This document shows positions 1 to 11,347 of a stretch of DNA of 64,000 bases, piece after piece (position 1 is the first letter of the stretch; each line of letters begins with the position of its first letter). The DNA is taken from assembly GCA_963921935.1 (NCBI GenBank), contig OY998176.1:95239415-95303414 (forward strand), in the 5' to 3' direction. A program made the translations under genes and the position numbers. The DNA comes from Galeruca laticollis. Lineage: Eukaryota > Arthropoda > Insecta > Coleoptera > Chrysomelidae. Under the pieces are notes generated by a model. It ran no database searches and was not told where the DNA came from. It saw nothing but the letters and a program-made list of their open reading frames with translations.

Positions 1-963
1 CAGGGCTTTTTCTTAGTTCTTTTGCTCCATAGATGTTTCTAGCTCTGTTTGTATTTGCTTCCACTTTCAATCTACACTAACTTCATCTGATGCACCAATA
101 TCTCCCATACATTCGTTAACCTCTTTCTTATCTGTGTAGTGGATTTTATAGTCTTTAAGGAGTTTTGGTTCTATATAGTTGTTTAGACGTTTCGTTATCC
201 TTTCCCTCCTCAGAATGAGTTCAGCTATAACTGGGTTGTGGTCGGAATCAATGTCAGCACCCGGGTAGGTTTTAGAACCTTTGACTGAGTTCTTATAGCG
301 ATTGTTAATAAGGATGTAGTCTATTTGGTTTCTAACTCTTTTTCCTGAGTTGTCCGCAGGGGATTTCCAAGTGTACAATCTACGATCTGGTAGTTTGAAG
401 AAAGTATTTGTTATCATAAGATCTCTAACTTGACAGAACTCTACCAATCGGTCCCCAACACTATTCCTTTCTCCCAGACCAAAATTCCCTGTGTGTGCAT
501 CGACTTTTTCTTTACCTACCTTGGCGTTGGAATCTCCCATAACCACTGTGACTTCATTGTTCTTTATGCTTCTAGAGATATCATCAATCTCAGCATAAAA
601 TTCTTCAACTTCATCGTCCTCTTTATCCGCTGTTGGTGCATACACCTGTATTATGTTCATAATTCCCATATGTGTTATAAGTTGAAGCATCAGGACTCTG
701 TTTCAGCAAGGTATAAAATTCGAAAGCGAACCTGTAAAGTTTCTATTCAAAATCACTCCAACTTCATACAAATGTTTCGGGTAATAGAACGTGCCGTTAC
801 CCGCTGCGCAGGTGCCACTTCCTGGCCATCTCACATCACTAACCTCCAAGATATCCACATTTAGTCTCAACATTTCCTTCACAATATTGTCCAGTTTTCC
901 TGGTGCAAAAACGCTTCCGATCTTCATATTCTTCACTGTTGCTTTCATGAACTTATTTGCCAC
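1..963 (-). pseudogene. RTE-type non-LTR retrotransposon endonuclease (craniofacial development protein 2-like), truncated
   Basis: This is the apurinic-like endonuclease/exonuclease/phosphatase (EEP) domain that nicks target DNA for target-primed reverse transcription. Reading leftwards from 963, I see an N-terminal block ending DVRWPGSG, then IIQVYAPTADK, the metal-site block VVMGDSNAKVG, the DYILINNRY block and the catalytic SDH in DSDHNPVIAE. The reading frame is single but broken by a TGA near 691-699 between FIPC and NRVLMLQ, and by further stops below position 67, so it is dead. The reverse transcriptase half would lie to the left of the window. Insect genomes carry many such copies, commonly misannotated as craniofacial development protein 2. 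Confidence in the domain is high; the RTE clade is inferred from the resemblance. Confidence 0.85.
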
Positions 964-1330
964 TGCTCCCCCGGAGATCCGATTGGGGTACTATTAACTC
1001 CGGAATATTTTGTTTTAAACATTGCCATGATTGTTGTGTACGATTGTAATAGGGATATTCTTACAGTCTTCAATGCAGTGGTTTCCCCTTGACTTCTGCA
1101 TCCACATGCCATTGATCGTTCGTTGATTCATCCGCCTTTAGGTATGATTTCTCATCCCTAGGACAAGTAAGTGCCTCTACTCTTACCGGCTCATCCACCC
1201 TAAGCTGTTGACCGGCAAGAGGGATCTGCTTATACCGGCAGATACTCGGTCGACAGAGCCTCGTTAGTTGTCTAGCAGGGTGCACCGCGTGCAGGTGATG
1301 TTGTCTTTTGGGTTTGGCTTAGTTCTTTTG
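964..1330 (-). other. 5' region of the RTE-like element
   Basis: An open frame at 1070-1285 (minus) reads with the same compositional style as leader regions found ahead of these endonucleases (blocks such as TCPRDEKSYLKADESTNDQW). It has higher GC than its surroundings and ends about where AT-rich flank resumes near 1330. It is probably 5' UTR or a short upstream ORF of the same element; no function is assigned. Confidence 0.4.
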
Positions 1331-1543
1331 TCAAACCCCCTTACACTCTTTCGGTATATATCATTCCTTTTCCCTCTTGATAAACATTATGAATTTGTTA
1401 AATTTGTTAATGTCTATGTTATTTTTCAAAATCAGTGTTGATCTAAGCATTTAGTATTTTGGTCATAAACTTGCAATTAATCCGTTCTTTGCAATATCTG
1501 AGAATTATGCCAATAAAACCGTCTCTGAATATTGCTTCACTTG

Positions 1544-1798
1544 AAATTAACTGTCTCTACCCTTACTTCGTGGAATCTACTCTTATTAGTGTTTTAAATG
1601 AAACTCAACGTTTCTAGCTAATTCCACAATTTAATGAAAAATGTTAAAAATTCTAAAAAATTGACAATTGTTTCGATAACGGAATATCTGACGATGATAT
1701 TCAGTTATCGAAACAATTGTCAATTTTTTAGAATTTTCAACATTTTTCATTATATTGTGGAATTAGCTAGAAACGTTGAGTTTCATTTAAAACACTAA
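1544..1798 (+). repeat. Short palindromic Penelope-like derivative, copy A
   Basis: Nearly the whole element is one inverted repeat: the arm beginning GTTTTAAATGAAACTCAACG at about 1592 returns in reverse complement up to 1798. Only the left side has an extra extension of about 45 bp (ACTGTCTCTACCCTTACTTC) outside the palindrome. The element is flanked by an 11-bp direct repeat, TGCTTCACTTG, at 1533-1543 and 1799-1809, read as a target-site duplication. The same arms bound the PLE copies at 39-46 kb that still carry GIY-YIG coding sequence, so this is a coding-free PLE relic. Its centre holds the CTGACGA...GAAAC...GTC string discussed in the findings. Confidence 0.8.
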
Positions 1799-1929
1799 TG
1801 CTTCACTTGTTTCTCATTGCACCAAGATAGTTATAAATTCGACATACGTTTTTTCATACAGACTTCTGCTCTTTTCCGGTAGTAAACTTGATGATGCTGA
1901 ATTAGCACTTCCTGTAACATGCGGCGGAG

Positions 1930-4551
1930 TTAACACATTCGCGGACACCCCTGAAATGGAGGATGGACAAGAACACGCACATCAATATTTCTTCATCTGG
2001 TGGTGATAAGAAAGCAATCTATATAGCTATGGATTCGTGAATACATCAGTAATGCTTCTGTGACAGAAAAAAATGGGACTGTTATGACAGTCCATGTGCA
2101 CTCACATAGACAAAAGTAAAGTTGCGGTTTAGCAACTGCCATAGCAGTCAGCTGCCTTTGCAGCTGTTGCTCCGATTCAAACCGAATAGGAATTAGAGGG
2201 TGCAAGGACTGCAATAGCGAACGGTACAATAATAAACTGCACTAAAAATTAACATATTCAATCATGAATGAGTACTGCTATTGAACAAAAAAACAACAAT
2301 TTGGTTTATCAAGGATAAAATGAGAATTTGTATTGAACAGGAACAAAAATACGTTTATTCTTTATGCCATGCCTTTGCTCTCGCAAACACGACATCTCCA
2401 TGAAGTAGCCTTCTGCAGCTTATTCTTTCTACACAGAACACATTTCAGAAAATATGTTTTCCTTTTGAAATTGGGTGGGTGCGGAATTTTTTCTTGATAA
2501 TGATTGCGCCTTTCTACTGATGATGGAAAGAAATGTCTCCGAGGTGGTTTAGCATAACTTCTGCCGATTTTTCATCCTGTGGTACACCAATCAGGGATCT
2601 TATCAGAGAATCTCGAAATTTTATGAAATCAATTTTTTTATCGACTTTTTGTTTATAGATATAGAAAGAATTCCATACAGCTATGTCAAGTAGATGGAAC
2701 ATGACTTTTCTATACCATCTCACAGTCTTTAGTGGACTGGAATAATAGGCGATCATCTGATCACAGCGATCAACATCAGACATAAATTTATTAAATTCTG
2801 AAATATGCAATGGTTTTATTCTCTCTTTTCCATACCGATTCGACACAGTCACCAAATCAGGATGGTAACCTGTGGTGATAGAATAGTCGTCTCGCTTGTC
2901 TTTCCTTTTGGATATATAAATATCATTCTGACGTTTCCAAATGTGTTGCCCTTTTTTCAATTTCTCCCTGACCATTTCTTTACATACTCCTTTCCTATTA
3001 GGCCTCAATGTACCTGTTGAATGAGTCCTTCTACTGAGTAACATGTTGGACATTCCTATACTATTATAGAAATTATCCATAAATAGATGATGGCCTTTAT
3101 CCAAATATGGTTGCATGAATCTCAAAACCAAATCTTCCAATTTTGATTTACTAGGATTTCCATTAATCATTGATTTTCCCTTATATATTTCAATATTCAA
3201 GACACATCCATCAGGGGTACATAATTCGTGAAGTTTTATACCATACTTGGCTTTTTTCCCTTTGATATATTGTCTGAATCGCAATCGTCCCCTAAACAAT
3301 AAGAGACACTCATCTAGAGAGAGTTGCTTATATGGTTACATAGCAGATTGGCTATTGTCCAGTATGAGTCTCATCAAAGGGGTTATCTTTCTAAGAGCGT
3401 CATCACTACCTGTGAGAAGTTCACATGAGAACGTTCTGAGAATTTCTTCGAACCTGCGACCAGACATTTTACTGCTGAAAATGGGATGATAGTATAGTGG
3501 GTCGAGGGTGAACATTTTCCGTAATGTAGGAAATTTAATTTGTCCCCCTAGAAGGCACAGACCTACAAAGATTCTCAATTCATTTAAGTCCAGGTCGTGG
3601 AAAATCTTACTTCTGCTACCACGATGCTTAGGACGGTTTTTAGATACAAGATCATTACCATATCTGTTAGTAGATACGAATAGCAACTCTTCAACTTCTG
3701 AAGACCATATTTTAGAGAACACGTCCATTGGTATGGATGTTACAGGGATATCCACCTTTATGCCACTTCCGTTTTGATTGAATGAAAAATTCGGTTTCTG
3801 GATAGTATTTCTAACCCACTCAGCTCCCTCTGCTTCATCAAGTCCATCATTTTCCAAAGTAACTTCCGGAATAATGAAATGCTCACCTTCCAAAGTTTCT
3901 GCATTTTCATCGTCCTGATTATTGTCACTCTCAGTGATGGAACTTGAATCATTCTCTTGAATGTATGTAGGATCGTCTGTCTTATTATCGCTATCCGCAA
4001 ATGGGTTAGAAGACGAACTGGGAATTTCACTTTCGTCACCTTCAAAATCAAATATTAATATTGTTTGCAGTTGTTACATAAAAATTTTCTACTCACCACT
4101 CGATTCGATTCCATGTTTATCGTCACTACGCAATTCGTTGTACCACCGTAACAGCCTTTCTTCATATTTTCTGTTCATCGTTATATAGAGAATATAGCCT
4201 CTGAGAACAAGCCGACAAACTACACTCATTGACATATAAGAGCGTACTAACACTACTAACTGCTTGTAAGCCGTAAACAATCTGTTCAAATATGCAGTGC
4301 GCAGCGGTGATGATCAGTAGACAGATTCCGGTAAATTCCCATTACACTCCAAAATTCCCGCCAAAAATGAAAATATTGCTCTAGCGGGACGCACAAATCA
4401 TAACTCTATACATTTAAATGCAGAGAACGACTGCTCTTGCTGTTCATGTACTATCTAATCGCATGTGAGGATGGACTGCAGAAAAAGCCAACGTCCCTGC
4501 TAAGAAATGTTATATGACTGCTATAGCAGTCCGTGTCCGCGAATGTGTTAA
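1930..4551 (-). mobile_element. piggyBac-superfamily DNA transposon with TTAA target duplication
   Basis: The element is bounded by TTAA at 1930-1933 and 4548-4551, each followed inward by the inverted terminal sequence CACATTCGCGGACAC. Subterminal palindromes occur just inside both ends: a 18-bp one at 2076-2093 and a related 17-bp one at 4516-4532, with a further related copy near 2135-2148. Length is 2.6 kb, ordinary for piggyBac. It encodes one transposase on the minus strand with only two clear lesions, so this is a recent arrival compared with its neighbours. Flanks outside TTAA are unrelated to each other. Confidence 0.93.
2362..4178 (-). pseudogene. piggyBac-like transposase (DDE_Tnp_1_7), nearly intact
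   Basis: Cut-and-paste transposase of the piggyBac (PGBD) family. The likely start is ATG at 4178 (MNRKYEERLLRWYNEL). A 57-nt AT-rich interval with GT/AG ends (4040-4096) would be removed as an intron, joining ESS to GDESEIPSSSSN and the acidic N-terminal tail. The three catalytic aspartates are visible in LSLDECLLLFRGR, FMDNFYNS and VDRCDQM. The C-terminal cysteine-rich zinc domain (CVLC ... CRVC) ends at the TAA at 2362. Two lesions: an in-frame TAA at about 3342-3347, between NSQSAM and PYKQLSLDE just before the first catalytic Asp, and a 1-nt frameshift near 2520-2530 that separates the core from the cysteine-rich domain. Total length of about 580 residues matches the family. The intron is inferred only from splice consensus and reading frame. 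Confidence 0.9.
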
Positions 4552-5623
4552 TGTAAAATTTTCATCCACCTCCATTTCTTAGGAGAATTTAACACTAATC
4601 ATCACCAAATTTCACAATTATAAACACACAATAAACACTAATAATGACATCGAAAAGCGTTTCATCTTGAGTTTTTTTTTTAATTTGGTTGATTTCCTTG
4701 ATTACAATGGAAATCATCAAAATCGTTCATTAACAGAAAATCATGCATTGAAATGGTTCATTAATGTATGATTTTGACTGATTTTGAGAACGTTAATAGC
4801 GGATGTAAGTACACGGTCGACGTAAAACCATTTTAACACCCGGGACATTAATAATAATCCAGTTATTGACCATAGGAACTGTGAATAAACATGAGGATTT
4901 TACCTTTCATCACTTTCAACCAAAAGTCTTTGTTATTTTCAAAACTAAAAACAACAATTAGTGTAGATGAAAACCAAAAACTTGCTGAAATATTGAACGA
5001 GAATGTTGAGGATTTCAAAAATACCATTGATCCTGAATGAAAATCATTCAATACTATAGGGTCGCGTAGGCAATGAAAACAGTTTCAAAATTCATTCTTC
5101 AAGCGGTGGTTCTGGGCGCTAGAAAGATGAAAAATAAGTTTGAAACTACGATATTTATTCAGCACCATGTAGATTCAAATTGAACTATTTTTGCAATTTT
5201 TCAAAGTTTGAACAGAACTCGAAATATTTGGGTGTGCAAATTTTAGAAGGGACTTCCTATATATCAAATTCATCAGTCATAAAATTATCAGAAATCGGCA
5301 AATGAAACACAAATATCAATTATACATCCAAATTCATTGTATCACTGTTGTCGTAATACCTCTATCAACGTCTTATGCTTCACATCAGAAATATTTTTCA
5401 AACATATTTTCAGTAACCTTTTCTAGTTCTTATCCAATTATCTTTCATGTTTCCATCTACTGAAAATAAGTGTGATCAACTGGTAATTCTTGGTACTCCT
5501 CCTATTAACAACGTTGCATTTGGGAGAACTTTCCTGAGAACTCATATTAATGAAGTTGAATATAGTTTGTTTTGCCATATACAGATATGAGGAAGAAGAT
5601 TTTCCAATGAAAAAAGGCAAAAT
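4552..5623. other. Non-coding AT-rich stretch
   Basis: I see no gene here. The motif ACACGGTCGACG at 4811-4822, followed by an ATTTTAAC block, is shared with 19854 onwards, which suggests two degraded copies of an unidentified repeat. Everything else is low-information AT-rich sequence; the short open frames at 4863-5051 and 5438-5626 show no family features. Confidence 0.4.
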
Positions 5624-5827
5624 CAAGGAGCCAGCAATATCCCGTTACTATTAATTTTGGTCATGCATAAGATAATTAAAAGAGTTGAAGAAGAAGTGAA
5701 ACAAATATATACAATAATACGATACACAAATTTGGAAGCAATTAGACTCGGTAATTTGATATATGCAGATGACATAGTACTTGTTGCAAATTCAAGAAAT
5801 AAAATGCTAAAATTAGTAGATATATGA
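5624..5827 (+). pseudogene. Non-LTR reverse transcriptase fragment (motif B to motif C)
   Basis: About 67 codons of a reverse transcriptase palm. QGASNIPLLLIL at the left end corresponds to the QG-S-SPLL motif, and NLIYADDIVLVANS contains the catalytic YADD box. The frame opens at about 5624 and stops at TGA 5825-5827 shortly after YADD. Nothing on either side continues the enzyme, so this is a short 5'- and 3'-truncated relic of a non-LTR element. The fragment is too short to place in a clade. Confidence 0.8.
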
Positions 5828-6250
5828 AATATAGAGAATGAATAGTCGAAAAAAAAATTTCTTCCAAGTTAAAGTACGAAGATAACATTTTTGCACTGAA
5901 ATATCAATAAAAAATAAATCTTAAAGTCAGGGTCCATCAGAACCCACCTGGTTGATGATGCACAAAATTTTCACCTGCGTGATGCCGAGATAATAATTAT
6001 ATTCCAAGGGCTAGGTCTAATAATAACAGTATAATGGTAATCTGATCCTAATAAAAGAGTTTCAGTGTACCTAATCATTATCTAACATTTTATTATTCCG
6101 AAAAACGAGCCTATATACCATTAAATGAGGGTAGGGGGGTCAAATATCGCCAAAATCATCCTTAGGTAATTAATGAATGGCCTCTAATATTTTACTTAGT
6201 CCATACTCAGTTTGATACTGTGGTAATATCTGTTATCATAAAAATACCCT
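5828..6250. other. Non-coding AT-rich stretch
   Basis: No coding or repeat signal recognised between the RT relic and the degenerate PLE palindrome. Confidence 0.4.
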
Positions 6251-6445
6251 GTTACTGTTTTAAATGAAACTTACTGCTTCTAGATAATTTCACAATATAC
6301 TGAAAGAATGTTAAAAATTCTAAGAAATTTGACAATTATTCCGATATTAAATATCATCTTCAGAATGACAGGAGTTACGTGATATTTAATATTGGAACAA
6401 TTGTCAAATTTCTTAGAATTCTAAACATTTTATCAATATATTGTG
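6251..6445. repeat. Degenerate PLE-type palindrome, copy B
   Basis: An inverted repeat whose left arm (GTTTTAAATGAAACTTACTG from about 6256) and right arm (TGTCAAATTTCTTAGAATTC ... up to about 6440) match the family of copy A, but with a diverged centre (TATTAAATATCATC / GATATTTAATATTGG). The one-sided extension and a target duplication are not visible. It ends only about 45 bp upstream of the 3' splice site of the Sidestep exon at 6490, so it sits in the branch-point region of that intron. Confidence 0.65.
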
Positions 6446-6489
6446 TGATTGGAAATAATATAATCGTACCATTTTTTATTATTTTCCAG

Positions 6490-6873
6490 ATAAACCAGTG
6501 TGCCGATCTGAACAAAAACGCATATACGGCGTAGCAAAAACTGAAAAAGTTAAAATACTTTGCGAAGTAGAATCTTATCCTCCGCCGGATAACTTCAAAT
6601 GGCTGTTCAACAACTCAGCAGAATCTTCAGAAGTTCCAATTACACGATTCAAAACTGGAGTTCACAGATTCATCTCAACTTTGACATACACTCCGATGAC
6701 TGAAATGGACTACGGTACTGTGATGTGTTGGGCGAACAATTTGGCAGGAAGACAGCAGGAACCTTGTATATTTCATATTATTCCTGCCGGTAAACCAGAT
6801 CCGCCCTATAATTGTACTATAGTTAATATGACGATCGAATCACTGGAGGTTGAGTGTACCGAAGGATTTGACG
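6490..6873 (+). CDS. Sidestep-family receptor, exon carrying last Ig domain and start of FN3
   Basis: Internal coding exon of an Ig-superfamily transmembrane guidance receptor of the Drosophila Sidestep (side) group, which acts at the cell surface as a ligand or receptor for Beat proteins. The 3' splice site TTATTTTCCAG precedes 6490; the exon closes at GACG|GTAAG (6873/6874). In the translation I see the Ig cysteines in KILCEVESYPPP and in YGTVMCWANN, the tryptophan of FKWLFNN, and the linker GKPDPPYNCTIVNMT, which opens a fibronectin type III domain and contains two N-glycosylation sequons. The phase (one base of a Gly codon) fits the next exon at 20436. Both upstream Ig exons and the downstream membrane exon are outside what I can identify. 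Family assignment is by recognised sequence style, not by a search. Confidence 0.88.
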
Positions 6874-9010
6874 GTAAGAACACATTACTAACCTATTAAA
6901 TATAAACCTGAAATTTCAACAGTTATTTTAAATATGAATATTCATTGAATAAATATTTTGGAAGTATTCGTATTATAGGATTGTCTTTAGCTTCATTTTT
7001 ATAAAATTGTAGAGCACTGTACTTCCATGATAATAATAATAGTTTGCCACGTATTATGAAGCAACAAGTAAGCTCCAATGTCACAATTTCATTCAACTAT
7101 TGAGTGATTACTTGATATCATATATTCATAAAGATTGAAAAGAAGTTTACTATTTATAAAAATATAGAAAATCAATTACTTTAACTGAATAGAATTCTAG
7201 TTATTGATGTCCTCTATGGAATAGAGTTAATAAGCAATCTGAATCTTGTAAATTGATGAGAGAAGAAACATCTGAGTAATTTGAACCATACAAGGATAGA
7301 AAAATGGGGAAACGTCATGATATACCACAATATATAAATAGGGGTGATGTGGAATAAATTGGAAATTACAATTTTAGTAACAGCAACAGAAGTATGTATA
7401 ATTATCAGAACAAGAGGTGGGAAAATACTAATCAAATGGAGGAAGAAAGTTGGACAAATATAAATTAGACAGGAGAAACAAAAATTAAAATATCAAAATT
7501 CACAAAAGTTATAAAACTAAAAGAAAGATGACATGGTTAACATATCGAGAAAACGTGTGAGGAATTTCACACAAGAGAATGGGAAAAACAAAGGAGAGCT
7601 TTTCTTTGGAGTTTTTAATAAATAATATATATAATAAGTCACATATCGAAAAAACAATATAAAATGTGTGCGATCCGGTGTCATGGATCTCCAATTCGAT
7701 AGCTCCTATGAGGAGAGTGAAGTTTAGGCCCGTAAAATTTACCCCAAAATAGTGCTTGATTTCGGGTTTTAATTAGGAAGATGTAAAAATTCAGTTACTT
7801 CAAAAATTACCGGCAACGAATAGAGATTCACTCACCTGAGGTTTTCCTTTCCCACTAACTATTAGAAAACTTTTCTTCACAGAGCTCTCTCCAATGCAGC
7901 CTCGTTCACCATAACACGAAACGTCTTTTTGTAAATTTTAACGTGAAAAAAAATAATTAAGAATTGCCGCACACGAATCTTATTGTTCCTCACCACACAA
8001 TGGTTAGCTGAAGTCTGGTCGAAAAATTAAATGAATCTCTAATTAACGCGAGCATAAAGGCAACCACGATGAGCGTTTGTGGTTCGGGTTGTCTACCTCG
8101 CAGGAAAACAATTAAAATTCGAATCTAATGAAATCCAACATTTTCATTTAATGCAAGTCAAGAGAAAATAATTATAGAACAAGGGAGAATACTCTAAAGT
8201 ATCACTTGAAGAAGAGAAAAAAGACCAAATTCAAGTTAAGGGAAAACGCTGCCAATAAAAATAAGACTTAAGCGATACAAATGAAAATCGAAGATGCAGT
8301 ACAAAGTATGATGAGTTAAAGCACATGGTTCCCTGGAATTATCTCTATATTATAGAGAAAGGAGGCTCTAAATGCTCAACAAAACGTTAGGGACAATTTA
8401 GAGAGAGAACATTTCCTAAAGATTGCAAGTTACTATATTCTATAATTTTTTTAGGAAAGGTGAAAATAAAGAGCTGTAAAGAGTAATTGATCGTAATACT
8501 AAATGTGTATTGCAGAGTTTTAGAAAGACAACTGAGGAGAATAGTAGAAAAGCAATTGGAAAAATCTCAAAGTGGCTTTGAAGTGCATCCAGTTGATTTT
8601 TTGCGTCCCAAACACAATTTTCAATAAAATAAAAGGAAGCTCATTATAACGAAATGCTAATATATGTAAAATCAACACAAGCTTCGTTGCGTATATATTC
8701 ACGTATTTCACATTCTTTATCATTCTCTCTAACGAACACAATCATAATAAAGCTTCCTGAAGAGTTCTTACACCTTTCTCTCTGTTCTGTCTCATAAACT
8801 CTCCCTAGGCGCTTTCCAATTCGTTCCGAATCGTACAACACTTTGGCATCAAGTAACTACCCGGTAGTTTCCCAACTTGTTTTTTATTTTCTAATTATTT
8901 ACTTTTTGTTCGTAGAATTTTTATTTGGTGGGCGGATATTTGCAGAAATGCTTTTTGATTCTCTTTGTAGGATTGTATTGGATAGCTGCTATCACTCTCT
9001 CGAATTATTA
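6874..9010. other. Intron sequence, nothing recognised
   Basis: First part of the long Sidestep intron. It is AT-rich with no repeat structure I can define. A splice-donor-like CCTCAG|GTGAGT on the minus strand near 7837 follows an open stretch of about 30 codons (ending FLIVSGKGKPQ); I could not connect it to other exons. Confidence 0.4.
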
Positions 9011-9436
9011 ATAGTTGTGTCTCGTAAAAGAAGACAGAAATCTTCAGAGAGATCACTTGTCGGTTGTTCAAACTAATGAGGTTAATTAAAAGTTATGACA
9101 TATATTCGAACATTTTCAGAGCTGCATTTTCATGAGCTGTAGCCGATATCCTAACGAATTCACGGCATCAATTCAGATGTTTCAATGGGACAGTAGTTTG
9201 TTAGTTAGACTCGTTCTCTTATCAATAGCTGTGACTCGTGAAAGAAGACAGAAATCCTCAGAGATATCACTTGTCGGTTGTTCAGACTAATGAGGTTAAT
9301 TGAAAGTTATGAGATATAATCGAACATTTTCAGAGCTGCATTTTCATGAGCTGTAGCCGATATCCTAACGAATTCACGGCATCAATTCTATGCTTCCATG
9401 GGACAGTAGTTTGTTAGTTAGACTCATTTTCTAATA
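9011..9436 (+). repeat. Tandem duplication of a 214-bp unit
   Basis: Two head-to-tail copies, 9011-9224 and 9225-9436, differ by scattered substitutions. Landmarks repeated at constant spacing are AGAAGACAGAAATC, CACTTGTCGGTTGTTCA, CATGAGCTGTAGCCGATATC and GGGACAGTAGTTTGTTAG. No coding potential; probably a local duplication or a two-unit remnant of a satellite. Confidence 0.85.
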
Positions 9437-10239
9437 TAGTAGTAGAAGGATATCAGAATAGATTTTCCTGTGAGGTATAGAAATATGTGTGTGTTGGTAG
9501 CAATGGCATCAGTTCTCGCTATTTGCCACATACTCTCTGATACGGATAAATACATTAATTATATATCAATATTATTTGTTTTGACAAATTTCACTATTAA
9601 ATCGAGTATATTCTTATCTCCTGTATCTAACAGAGATGTGATACAAGTTGGCAGTTGTGTATACTATTGACCTAAAAATAGTTTCGCCTAAGATACTAAA
9701 AAAACACTCGGCATGTTGTGTTTTACTTTTTAACAGAAATTTCCTGAAGTTCTTACGTCGAAAGATGGAAAAAGATGGAATATATTGCCCTAAGGCGTTA
9801 ATACTGAAGCAAAATGATACGAGTGTCCCTCTTTCACCTTAGGTCATTTGTCCGATTTGCTTCAGGCCTATTGCCGCCAAAACTTTCTTTGGTCTGTGGA
9901 CGGTCAGCCAGCCCAGTCTCCTCAATGTTCCAGCTTTTAGGTCGATTACTATGCTCCGTGAAAATATTCTTTGATTTCGTATAAAAACGGGAAACATTGG
10001 ATTTGGTAAAACTTTTTGATCTACTGAGACTTGTTGCCTCTGGTTTTCTTTAGATATTGTTTTATTTCTTGCATAAAATCCTCTCAACCAATTTAACTCG
10101 AAACGCTATTTAGAAGCTTCTATATTATATTTCAGCGCTTGTGACGCTTTGAAAAATGCATTCACTACTTTTTAATCCATAACGCGCCACCCCTGAACAA
10201 TAAATTTCAAGAATTCAGGTCTGGCCACTTCAATGGGTT
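9437..10239. other. Intron sequence without identified gene
   Basis: No recognisable gene. The stretch 9840-10090 has somewhat higher GC and an 82-codon minus-strand frame, but its translation shows no family features. Confidence 0.35.
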
Positions 10240-10790
10240 ATTTGGTTGCTAATGAGCTACCCTTACGTCACTTGCTCCAATCTCTAGATGAACAAATGAA
10301 ATAATTAAACTCGTTATCGGGGCCAACTGGTTTATTGCTGGCATCATGCGATACCAAGCATATCCAAAAGTTTGAGCAAATTGATATTGTACTACCCGAA
10401 GTTGACGAAAATCATTTAAGCACAGATCAGCGATATCCATATCAGATCTCTTGTGCTATTAAATATGGTTTCTATTTTGAAGCTTTATATAATAGAGATC
10501 CACGAAAAATCATGCGCAATTGTTAACTATAGTCAACAGACTACTTCACTTTCATAGGGCTACAAGCAGTCCTTCTCAGTAATCTTTTCATATGGTGCAA
10601 TGTATAATTAAATTGTACGCACCTATGTGGTTTAATATAAAATCGGATCCTTCTGTTGAATATGGCTCCATATATTTGTGGGGAACCATAAATGGATCAA
10701 GACACCTTCCTGAAGACGTGAAATTAATTATAGATAAAGTGATTAAAACTAATGCTTTTCGGCCTACCCGGAGAATATATTGATAGTTAT
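10240..10790 (+). pseudogene. Fragment of an insect repeat-associated protein of unknown function
   Basis: Three open pieces on the plus strand read as one eroded protein. A first piece has HLLQSLDEQMK. The second (10335-10526, extended upstream to GPTGLLLASCDT) contains the block DIVLPEVDENHLSTDQRYPY. The third (10592-10783) contains IIKLYAPMWFNIKSDPS and LWGTINGSRHLPEDVKL. From memory, these blocks occur in this order in a multicopy insect protein family (conserved pattern LSTDQ-YL ... K-YAPMWF-IK). That family has no assigned function and is often found in mobile-element contexts. Frame changes and stops (TAA after LDEQMK, TAA at 10523-10525) show that it is dead. I cannot name a domain; a profile search would be needed. 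Confidence 0.5.
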
Positions 10791-11331
10791 GATTGCCGAT
10801 GCGTATTAGAGAACTTGAATTTCGACGCATATCAGTAAATAGAGATAAATATCAACCATAAAAAAAACTGATTTTTCAATATCCCTTATATAAATTTGAA
10901 TGCCAAGGATTATAATGACCTAATTAATTGAAGTGAAAACATAACAGAGCCACCACTCGCGATTAATATTAGAAATGTTAGCAGCAGTTAGTTAATTAGT
11001 AATAGATCCTTCGTGACTGTAAGCAAATAAACAAGTCATATCAAGCCGTTGAGCAATGCATAAAGATTGTAACAGAAGCATCTGGCAATAGTATGGGAGC
11101 TAGCAACGTTTGGAAAACAAGAATTTCAGGTCAGTTTATTTTTTGATATTCTGTCTTTCTTGCTCTTCCGGTTAGAGCTCGGGCTACCTGGCTGGCGGTA
11201 GTGGTTGCGTTCATTACTGCGCATTTACCTGTAGAGGTAATATTTCGGGATTTTAAAACAATTTTTTGAAGCGTAATTTTTAATTATTTGCCTTTAAATA
11301 GATCTCCCAGACAACACTTTTTTATTGCCTA
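10791..11331. other. Intron sequence, nothing recognised
   Basis: No coding, repeat or RNA signal recognised. Confidence 0.4.
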
Positions 11332-11347
11332 ACATTTATATTGTTGT

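Noticed and set aside
430..997. Plus-strand frames of 144 and 68 codons
   Set aside because: They are antisense to the RTE endonuclease frame and have no family features.
7837..7930. Minus-strand exon-like stretch ending CCTCAG|GTGAGT
   Set aside because: Attractive donor and about 30 open codons, but no convincing acceptor, partner exon or recognisable protein; kept only as a note.
8520..9076. Frames of 65-77 codons on both strands
   Set aside because: Hydrophobic, AT-driven composition, no splice context; one runs into the tandem duplication.
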